Shown here: positions 55,674-64,000 of the stretch, piece by piece | How positions within the stretch are numbered: the first letter of the stretch is position 1 | Layout: each line of letters starts with the position of its first letter | Assembly (NCBI GenBank): GCA_963556145.1 | Contig: OY744466.1 | Span: 3,906,001 to 3,970,000, forward strand | Source: Hygrocybe punicea | Taxonomy: Eukaryota > Basidiomycota > Agaricomycetes > Agaricales > Hygrophoraceae | Reading direction: 5' to 3' | DNA: 64,000 nucleotides | Notes under the pieces: model-generated | Told to the model about the DNA's origin: nothing | The model's input: only the letters and a program-made list of their open reading frames with translations | Databases searched by the model: none | Position numbers and translations under genes: made by a program

Positions 55674-56939
55674 ATGATGTATACTGGCCTGCGCTAACCA
55701 TTCCTGTCAACAGGTGTCAGCCCTTCTCAGTTCACCCTACCTGGTTGCGTTATGTCGGGTTTACAATCTTCGGCAACGAAGGCCACATCTGGTGGTCCAA
55801 AGGTCGACCATTATCAAGCTAATATACAGCCTGGGATTTATTGCTATGTATCACAAGGCAAGTCATATTTCGGCGTCCAAGGACCCCTCGTTCACCTATT
55901 TGCATATGATGTTAGAGGCGTTGTTGCTTGACCCCGATTTGATGGATGACAGAACTTCAGATGCATCCGAGTCAGTTATCTCCACCAGCCAGGGCAATTT
56001 CAGAGAGAAGGTGATTAATCGCGATGGAACCTGTGATGACTGGTGCAAAATCTTTCAGGCGTGTCATATCGTTCCTCACGCCGAGGGACACCAGGTGTGC
56101 TCTGAATATCTCCTGAATCATTCCGAGTTCAAGTTCTCATTCCAGGCCAAGTACATGATCAATCTCGCTAGTCATAGGCATGAAGTTGTGGACTCACCCT
56201 TGGACGACATCAACAATACACGTAACGGAATCCTGCTTGCCTTACAGCTGCACGGTCTATTTGGGGCTTCTGAGGTCGCTTTTTTGCAAGTCAGTTATTT
56301 CACCCAATTGTCTTTCATGTGGTTGAATTATTTCATAGACCCCCAATTTCGCGATGACCGTGGACCTCGTTACGCAACCCAGTGCCAAACATCTCAATGT
56401 CACCGTACAAGCATCGGACGCAGTCAGTCGCCTCACGTTTCAGCACTTCAATAACCATGATGTTGCCACTGCGATCCTGGCTCCACACAACTCTTATGCA
56501 AGACAATCGGAGGACAGTAATGAGTGGCCACCACTTCTGATCTTCGACATAGCCTATGGTTGTGCCGCCCTCAAAACATGGGGAGTGCCACTATTTACAA
56601 CTTTTGCCCGAGCACGCACCAGGGATATATACTACAACAATACCGGTAACGGTGACAACAAGAATGGTGGTGATGGTGGTAATGACGGGTGACAAACGTT
56701 CCCCGCAGACGCGTGATCGCGACGCATGGGCTGACAGGCGGAGCAAGGAAAAGGAACGGAGAGTTGGTCAGCAAGAAAGCAACACTACAAACCCTCAGGA
56801 CCCTGACTTTGCCGACATAGTTTTGGCGTTATGGATGCGAAATGTGAGGAAGGGTAGGTGTATTACAAGCATGTACAATGAAGGCAGACAGGACATGGAG
56901 AAAGTCCGAACATGGCTTGATTCTGCAACAACGTCATGA
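55674..56939 (+). CDS. HNH endonuclease-like protein, second type
   Basis: 5' exon limits are uncertain: a frame with SGLQSSATKATSGGPKVDHY and IYCYVSQGK precedes exons in another frame. Clear exons: the first ends EGHQ at 56092; AKYMINLASHRHEVVDS starts near 56141; TPNFAMTVDLVTQP follows a 49-nt intron; the last exon 56743-56939 ends WLDSATTS. Nuclease motifs are FREKVINRDGTCDDW, CHIVPHAEGHQ, DDINNTRNGILL and LHGLFGASEVAFL. The spacing is of the HNH_2 type but differs from the gene at 1916 (CHIVPH vs LHIIPFARG; VAFLQTPNFAM vs VILKTPNE). A C-terminal Asn/Gly-rich linker and charged helix complete it. Confidence 0.65.
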
Positions 56940-57360
56940 TTAATCAGTAGCTAGGCACAATGACTGCAGTACGGCTTGCTCCTTTCGCCTTCTCCCAGAG
57001 GTCCTTATTAATAATCCTTTGTCATTGCCATGTACTCGAGGGCAGCATCATGTCTTGATGGGCGCATCCTTTGTTCTGGACAGCCTGGTTCACCCCGCCA
57101 TCCACGGAGGATACGTCGTCTCTTGGATAATAAGCATATTGCATGCCTTAGGCCTTGCGCCGCACCCTGAGGCTTTACTAATCAGCGTTACAGTACTCTT
57201 TGAAGCGCCCATCGTTGAACACCAATTGGTTTTTGGGACAGCCTCCGACAGGTTGCAACTTGAACGATGCGGTGTGGCTACTACCATACAATATCGCACC
57301 CTCAGGCTCGCGAGTCGCAACTTGTGATTAGGCTTCATACTAGGTTACTGCGCTCACAAC
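56940..57360. other. Stretch with one unassigned frame
   Basis: A plus-strand frame 57019-57327 contains a hydrophobic segment (VVSWIISILHALGLA) but no motif I recognise; overlapping minus-strand frames look like its shadow. No gene is called. Confidence 0.3.
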
Positions 57361-58591
57361 AATATCCGACGAAGGAGACCAAGTTTGATGACAACAAGAG
57401 TTCGACTGCTGCCCCCGGTGCCGTCATCCTCGGACGGGCCTGCCCCCTCAACTGGTGATTACCGTATCGAAAATCTACCTTGTGGACGTGAAATCGTTAC
57501 TTTGCATCCATATTCTAGTCTCGCCAGGCAGCCGCGCTGATCACCGCCCGACACTCGCTCAGCTTTCCATTGAACTATTTAATGAACTATTGACGGATGT
57601 GTACGATGAATGGGCTCGTCGGCAAAATCAAAACAATGGTAGCTAAAAATATTCTTTTACATCGTCCTTAATTATAAGGTTGCTGAAGTGAATTATATTG
57701 CAGTGTCATTCCTTCCCTTCCAAGATGACTTTCGTCTAAACCGCAACCAAGCTCGCAAACTGCTTGCGGGAGTACCAACCATTTGTTTTGAGGACCTATT
57801 GAGTGACGTACAGTATGAAGGGGCTCGGCGATTCCCCAAATTCTGGGAGGTGTGCCCCTTTCACAATACATCAATCCTAAACTCATTCACTCTTATCCAG
57901 GAACTTTCATCGGGGGGGATGTCGAATGCAGATCTTGGCTCTCACACATCAAAGACACGCACGCCATCGACCAGTGAAGCCAACTATACGAGGCGTCGCA
58001 GCATGGCTATTTACAGCAGCTTCAGCAAGCCCAATGCAAGCGACATTGATGCAGCAGGAGACTACACCTCACGGTGGATGCCGTCTGTGGGTGTCATGCC
58101 CAGCTTCGACGAACGCCACCGCCAACATCCAAACTATTTCGTGAGCAGCTCGAGGTACACGCAGGTATGGTTAACCCAACCAATTATATTGAGTTTATAT
58201 ATCCTCAAAGTTGCGCACTGCCAGGACTTCGCCCACTCCGACTTTCACAGAGATTCTGCGATAACGCGGGGAGGGTGGCCTCCAGCGTGCATTAACATTG
58301 ATTTTTCCCATGAACTAAATATATTTCAGGTATATACTTTCCGAGTATAACCCTGTGCAGGCTGATATATATCCATCTAGGCTCTCGCTCAGAAGGTCTT
58401 GGACGCAAATAGAAATATTTGTCGTTCTTCCTGCACAGGACAGATGAATCACAGATGCTGCCATAGCTGGCTTTCACAACAGTTTAGAAGCTGGGTGACT
58501 TTGGATGATCTCGAGACGTTGTGGAATTGGCGATCCATTTACACCGATTTGTGTGCGAAATACAGTGAAGTATGTCTCATCAGCTACTAAT
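57361..58591 (+). CDS. Spa2-homology-like protein exons, possibly 5' part of the kinase gene
   Basis: Several exons with clean GT-AG introns. Two similar segments stand out: LAQLSIELFNELLTDVYDEW-ARRQ and KLLAGVPTICFEDLLSDVQY-EGARR. The L..F.eLl.DVy.E..RR pattern is that of the Spa2/GIT homology repeat, which acts in polarity scaffolds. Then a Ser/Thr-rich region (TSKTRTPSTSEANYTRRRS), DFAHSDFHRDSAITRGGWPP and WVTLDDLETLWNWRSIY, with a donor at 58569. The next exon (LNPGNLENPGTGDD) leads into the kinase, so the two may be one gene. The start is not fixed. Confidence 0.4.
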
Positions 58592-58620
58592 AGGAAAGTA
58601 CTAATTTTGTCATCCCCTGT

Positions 58621-60200
58621 TTGAAGCTCAACCCGGGTAACCTCGAGAATCCTGGTACTGGCGATGACATATCTGGGCTCAGTGACTTGATGTGGAAAGT
58701 ATTGGATTCTCCCTCAAAGCAGCAATTGCTGCACTCACGAGACAGGAATGCCATCGCATTGGTGGACCTTCTCCAAATAGTGTGTTTTCATTTAACTTAT
58801 TACGTCTCGCTACTTATGATTCCAAATCAAGCTCATCGACTACGAGCATTGGACGGATCACGACCGGCCATCCCGCGCGAAGCTATTTGAGCGAGTGTTG
58901 AAACAACTAGCCGGGAAGTCAGGCGTTCTCCCACGATATCTATTCTTAACTGGCATTGAACGGGAAGGGCAATACCCCATGAGCGGAGGCGGTTTCGCAG
59001 ATATCTATCAGGGTAAAGTCCGCGGCCATCTTGTGGCTCTGAAGGTCTTGAGGTTTTTCTCGACTGAGGAAGAAGACCTGAATGTGCAGAAGGTTGGCCA
59101 AATTTCTGGATGAATGTTTCTCGTTCTTGTCTTAACCCAGGCATGCCACAGGAGCTCTGCAAGGAGGCGCTTATCTGGCGCCAATTCTTCCACCCAAACA
59201 TCCTCCCTTTCTATGGCATCTGCAATGATCTCTTTGGTGGGCGTTTTTGCTTAGTTTCTCCGTGGATGAAGAATGGTAGCGTTATGAACTATTTATCCAA
59301 GTATCCGAATGTGAAGCGTTATCCATTGGTCTGGCATTATCTTACATTCAATATGGCCTCTTGAGTAATCTCCTTCGTGTATACAGGTCACAAGAATTGT
59401 TTCAGGCCTCTGCTATCTACATGGACTGGAGCCCCCAGTTGTGCACGGTGATCTTCGCGGGGTGAGACCATATCCCTATGATAACGCCTGACAATGATGG
59501 AGATCCTTCAGGCCAATATTCTTGTCACAGATGATGGCTGGCCACAAATTGCAGACTTTGGCATTTCTGAAGTAATTGATTCCTATGCCACAGGTGGGAC
59601 GGCGACTTGTACCACTCGTGGTGCAACTAGATGGATGGCCCCGGAGCTCCTCGACTATACACGTTCGAAGGAAGGCTTTACTCCTGCGAGCACTGCAAGC
59701 GATGTCTACTCATTTGCATGTTTGTGCATCGAGGTTTGTAGATATTTGACCCTAGGACCTCGTATCAAAATTCAGATGACAGTATGCTATTTCAGGTGTT
59801 CTCTGGCAAAGTTCCATTCCACAAGCTACGTGAAGCTGCGGTCGTGGCAGCAATCCTCAACAACCAGCGTCCTGAATTATCAATGGAAGCCATTTCTCAA
59901 GGTCTTTCTAATTCAATGTGGATGGTTATGCAGGAGTGTTGGCGAGCTGAACAGAATGAACGTCCGAGTATGGCAGCAATCCTTGAGTGGTTGGAAGGGA
60001 AGCCGTACGAGGAGAATGTGTCTGTCGCATGGACTTGGTCTAGTAGACCACGTGAGATGACGGAAACATTGGCTTCTATATGTAGGGGGGTTGACTTGCA
60101 CCAGTCTCCTTTTAGGTGCTGTAAGCAGCCTTCGATGCAAAGGGTAGATGCAGGGATACGGAGATTCCGAAGGATGGGTATGATTTTTAGCAAGCAATAA
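58621..60200 (+). CDS. TKL-type protein kinase
   Basis: Exons give LSDLMWKVLDSPSKQQLL and DRNAIALVDLLQ as an N-terminal helical lead. The kinase domain then has glycine loop SGGGFADIYQGKVRG, VALKVLRFF with the ATP-binding Lys, LCKEALIWRQFFHPNILPFY with the alpha-C Glu, hinge LVSPWMKNGSV and catalytic loop VVHGDLRGANIL. That loop has HGD rather than HRD, as is common in the large Agaricomycete TKL-like family. DFG is in IADFGIS; APE is WMAPELL. The C-lobe has SDVYSFACLCIEVFSGKVPF and RAEQNERPSMAAILEWLE. Introns fall at 59093-59151, about 59322-59390, 59461-59510 and 59734-59799. It ends at 60200. Substrates are unknown. Confidence 0.8.
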
Positions 60201-60331
60201 TACCAGATTCACATGTACTGTGGATAATTATGTAATTATTGTCGGCTACTCTTGTTTGCGCGAAGTTACTTTTGTTTGTTTGTTTGTAATTCTGAGGTGT
60301 CCCCCTATAATTCAACGTTCAATGCCTGGCT

Positions 60332-61613
60332 ATGGATTCTGAATCCCTCCCTAGTCAAACCGGGTCAGCGACAACAACTGTTCGTCGGCGTGCACGACTA
60401 CCACCCGAACTGACCGACATGATCATTGACATGCTTCACAACGATCGGGCGGCGCTCGCTATGTGTGCTCTCGTGTGTAAATCGTGGGTATCTGCAAGTC
60501 GAGACCATCTCTCCTGGCTTTTCTCGAAGTTCACCATCGATCGGTGGACGGACGATTGTTTTCTCTTGTCTCCTTTGTGCACGATCACCACTGCAGTCCG
60601 GAGTCTCGTGGTCGAGTCGATCAAGGCCTGCAAGTTCAACAACCTTCACCACGTCACTTCCAGACTCCCCAATATCACAAATCTCACCATCTCTATGTCA
60701 GCCCAATGTTACCAATGTAGCCCACATTTTTTCTCTCCACCTGCCCCATTGCCACCTGCCCCATTTATGAAACATCTTAAGACCCTCACGCTCTCGCATA
60801 TCCAATTCGATACCCCCAACGTGTTGCTCTCACTCCTGCTCCATTGTCCACGATTGCAGAGCTTGTCTAGCTTCTGTGTGGACTTCGTGCGTATTCCCCA
60901 ATCTCTCTCCAACAATCAAGAAGCGGTCGTGCCGGAATTGAAAACGCTCATGATATCCCAGTCCACCAACGTCCTCACATACTTATTAAGATGTTGGGAC
61001 AGAACCAGGTCATTCCCGTCCCTTTCGACGCTCGACATGGATTGTATATTCGGTTTTCAACGGGAACTCTGGCCCCGTGTGGGAAGGCTGCTGGACGCCA
61101 CAGGATCGAGCTTGCAGCATCTTCGGCTTGTGAACTTAGCTCACGATCTTTGTGAGTGCCCCAGATGTTTATCGCTTCCTCTTGGTGCTTAGCATCTTCT
61201 CTCTCCCTCTCTTCCTTCGCTGCCCAGCATACGTCGATCGCTGCTTTGCATCTCTCAGCCAATTGCGGTTCTTGACCTTGGAGTTGATTGATTGGAAAAA
61301 CATCTACCGGTTTGAGCAATTTATGTTTTACGGCTTGACATCTCCATACCTCAAAGAGGTCACCGTATGGGTCGCTGTGGTTTCTGGCCCCGTTGATCTC
61401 GATGCATGGTCTGAGCTGCGCTCCTTCCTGGAGAGCCCACGGTTTCTACCCACTTTGCGAAGGCTAACCTTCCGGTTCTCTTTTCAGACGTCATTGTGGA
61501 CAACCAACGCTTACTCGCTGAGATGTTTCCGCTATGCTCGGAGCGTGGAATTTTGTATGTTGATAGAGAACCTCGTTATTGATGCAAATAACGTGCATAA
61601 AATAGTGTGGTGA
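60332..61613 (+). CDS. F-box-like protein with LRR-type C-terminus
   Basis: Two exons, 60332-61151 and 61228-61613, with a 76-nt intron. MDSESLPSQTGSATTTVRRR leads to the F-box-like segment LPPELTDMIIDMLHNDRAAL, AMCALVCKSWVSASRDHL. The rest is leucine-rich with irregular repeats (LPNITNLTISM; LKTLTLSHIQF; LQHLRLVNL; LRFLTLELIDW), the usual form of basidiomycete F-box proteins. It would link substrates to an SCF ubiquitin ligase by family. It is 130 bp downstream of the kinase on the same strand. No breaks are seen. Confidence 0.8.
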
Positions 61614-61859
61614 TTTATTTCCACAACTCCAAGTTTATTACTGCACCTCGAATTGCGTAGAAGCCGACCTTCATGTGTGGTGTACACATTCTCCAAGAAC
61701 CTCCAACCAAAGATCCACTCTTTGATATCGTCTCTAGGCACTATACATTTCATGAACTTTAGCTTAGAAATGAGCCACACCTGGAGTAAAGTCGCGAGGA
61801 GCGGTTGGATGAATCCTCTTCGGTCATTTTAAGGATGCACAGACACGGCACCATCTAAA

Positions 61860-61900
61860 GACTTGTAGACATCCTTGTAGACATCCTTGTAGACATCACT
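61860..61900 (+). repeat. 12-bp tandem repeat upstream of aconitase
   Basis: About three copies of TTGTAGACATCC in the 420-bp spacer between the F-box gene and aconitase. Nothing else is recognised in 61614-62034. Confidence 0.75.
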
Positions 61901-62034
61901 GGGATTGGAAGCGGTAACAGCCCAAACGTGATTGGACGGTGACTCGGACATGATTCACGTGGAAAGTCTGATCACAACTGACCGGAAGTTCAAACCTTTC
62001 CCTCAACTCCACTTTCAGGGCGTCGTCGCTGACG

Positions 62035-64000
62035 ATGTTGAACCTCGCAAATCGCTCCGTTCACGCCATGCGGTCGCTGAAGCGGCTAGCAGCAGGCATG
62101 GCCACCGCCGTCGAACGCATTGGTGACACCAGAGTTCCCATGTCTTTACTCGAGAAAGGTGTCTACATCAACTACCAGCGTATCGAGGATAACCTTGCTA
62201 TTGTCCGTGAAAGGTCAGGGCTGAGGTTGTCGATTGTTTAGATCGAAGCTAAGGGCGTTCGCAGGCTGAGACGTCCGCTGACTTTATCTGAAAAGATTCT
62301 TTATGGCCACCTTGACGACCCCCACGGCCAGGACATTGAGCGAGGCACAAGCTATCTCAAGCTTCGCCCAGATGTTTGTATCATATCGTATGTCATCCCG
62401 TTGTTTCTAATCAGTTGCGCAGCGAGTTGCTTGCCAGGATGCTACTGCCCAGGTTTGTTCCCTTCCCACTTGCCTCATGGTCCACGGTTTCTCATGTAAT
62501 GTAGATGGCTCTTCTTCAATTCATGTCGGCAGGGATGGACACTGCGGCTGTACCAACAACGGTGCACTGTGACCATCTTATCGAGGCACAGATTGGTGGT
62601 GCAAAGGATTTGGCGCGTGCGATAAGCATCAACAAGGAAGTGTACGACTTTTTGGCAACTGCCACTGCTAAAGTGTGTCACGAATGTCTTGACTGTATCT
62701 TTCTACTGGATCCAATGTTTGTGCTCAGTACGGTCTTGGATTTTGGAAACCTGGTTCTGGAATCATTCACCAAATTATCCTCGAAAATTATGCTTTCCCT
62801 GGTGGACTCATGATCGGCACTGATTCCCATACTCCTAACGCGGGTGGCCTTGGGATGATTGCTTGCGGTGTCGGCGGTGCTGATGCCGTCGATGTCATGG
62901 CCGGTATTCCATGGGAACTAAAGTGCCCCAAGGTTATCGGTGTCAACCTTACTGGCAAAATCGGTGGATGGACTACACCCAAAGGTAAGTGGAGATTACC
63001 ACCGGGAAACATAACACTTGGGGACTTAGAATGATTGCAATGATCGTATTCATAGATGTCATCCTGAAGGTTGCAGGTATTCTCACGGTGAAGGGTGGAA
63101 CCGGAGCCATCGTCGAATATAAGGGTCCTGGGGTTGAGTCGATTTCCTGCACGGGTATGGCTACAATTTGCAACATGGGCGCAGAAATTGGTGCAACTAC
63201 CTCCATGTTCCCGTTTAACAATCGTATGGTCGACTATCTGAATGCAACAAAACGGTCGGAGATCGGTCAATATGCCAAACGGTTTGCACACCACTTGAAG
63301 GCCGACCAAGGCGCTGAGTATGACCAGACTATTGAGATCGTGAGCACCATTCACTGTTGCACATGACAAATCTCACACCTACTGCAGAACTTGTCCGAAC
63401 TCGAGCCTCATGTCAACGGTCCCTTTACACCTGATCTTGCAACACCTATCTCCAAATTTGCATCTGAAGTCAAGAAGAACAACTGGCCCGCCGAACTCAA
63501 AGTTGCTCTCATTGGGTCTTGCACCAACTCTTCGTACGAGGACATGTCACGCTCGGCTTCCATCGCCACTGAGGCTGCATCCCACGGTCTCCACGTGAAG
63601 AGTAAATTCACGATCACACCTGGATCTGAGCAGGTCAGGGCTACTATCGAAAGGGACGGACAAATCGGCGCATTTGAGGATGTTGGCGGGCTCGTCCTTG
63701 CGAATGCTTGTGGACCTTGTATTGGTCAGTGGGATAGGCAAGATGTCAAGAAAGGCGAACCCAACTCCAGTTCGTTATTTTTTTGTTCATCCTGTCTTCG
63801 GTTTCTAACTTGACTTATTCCTTGAAGTCATCACGTCCTATAACCGAAACTTCACTGGCCGTAATGACGCCAACCCTGCTACGCACGCGTTTGTCGCCTC
63901 CCCTGATATCGTTACCGCAATGGCCTTTGCTGGTGATCTCACATTCAACCCCTTGACCGACACGCTAAGAGGATCCGACGGCAAGCCATTCAGATTCTCT
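62035..64000 (+). CDS. ACO1: Mitochondrial aconitase, 5' part
   Basis: Aconitate hydratase interconverts citrate and isocitrate in the TCA cycle. It starts [20 protein letters not shown], an Arg-rich matrix-targeting leader, then [20 protein letters not shown]. Six or more short introns follow (first 62212-62266). Further motifs: [55 protein letters not shown] with the active-site His region, [31 protein letters not shown], and the 4Fe-4S ligand Cys in [12 protein letters not shown] and [12 protein letters not shown]. The window ends at ..DGKPFRFS, about two thirds through. No damage is seen; it is a conserved anchor of the region's host identity. Confidence 0.95.

Overview
The window is from a basidiomycete, most likely an Agaricomycete. 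The evidence is short GT-AG introns (about 45-80 nt) in nearly every gene, expanded NACHT, vWA, HNH, F-box and TKL-kinase families, and Plavaka/CACTA-type DNA transposons beside Ty3/gypsy elements. It is a transposon-dense island that runs into a core gene, mitochondrial aconitase, at the right edge.

Left part (1-25 kb). A partial tyrosine-recombinase-like gene (-), an HNH endonuclease gene (+) and the C-terminal half of a vWA-domain gene (-, 3523-4438) come first. The N-terminal piece of a vWA gene on the same strand lies 12 kb away (16569-16880). The block between them holds a Tnp2 (CACTA-like) transposase, a second gene on the same strand, and a 6.4-kb Ty3/gypsy element (Gypsy-1, 8654-15046) that splits that second gene in frame. 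Next come a divergent vWA paralogue (+), a NACHT gene without repeats, and a small ORF sharing a beta-strand-rich segment with the vWA gene's C-terminus.

Middle part (23.4-54.9 kb). Almost all of this is one Plavaka transposon (Plavaka-1) blown apart by later insertions. Its transposase reads rightward and its partner gene reads leftward from a shared 225-bp spacer. The transposase can be followed in frame through five pieces (25285-26254, 33297-35622, 42828-43098, 45131-45314, 54169-54851). The gaps are Gypsy-2 (a chromovirus, 26255-33291, TSD CAGAG), Plavaka-2 (35623-42827, TSD TC), a 2-kb element with Plavaka-2-like ends carrying a zinc-cluster gene (43099-45130, TSD TA), and Plavaka-3 (45315-54168, TSD AT). 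The Plavaka-3 transposase is itself cut by a 678-bp foldback element (50639-51316, TSD TA). Each Plavaka has a head-to-head transposase/partner pair, but the partner differs in each. Gypsy-2 carries an intron-containing antisense gene with a Gal4-type Zn2Cys6 cluster, and its LTR suggests Tf1-like self-priming.

Right part (55-64 kb). This holds a second HNH gene, exons of a Spa2-homology-like protein, a TKL-type protein kinase, an F-box gene and the 5' two thirds of mitochondrial aconitase.

Most premature stops in the transposons are TGA where a CGA arginine codon is expected, as in decay by C-to-T change. Exon joins were read by eye. Family names rest on recognised motifs, not on database searches.
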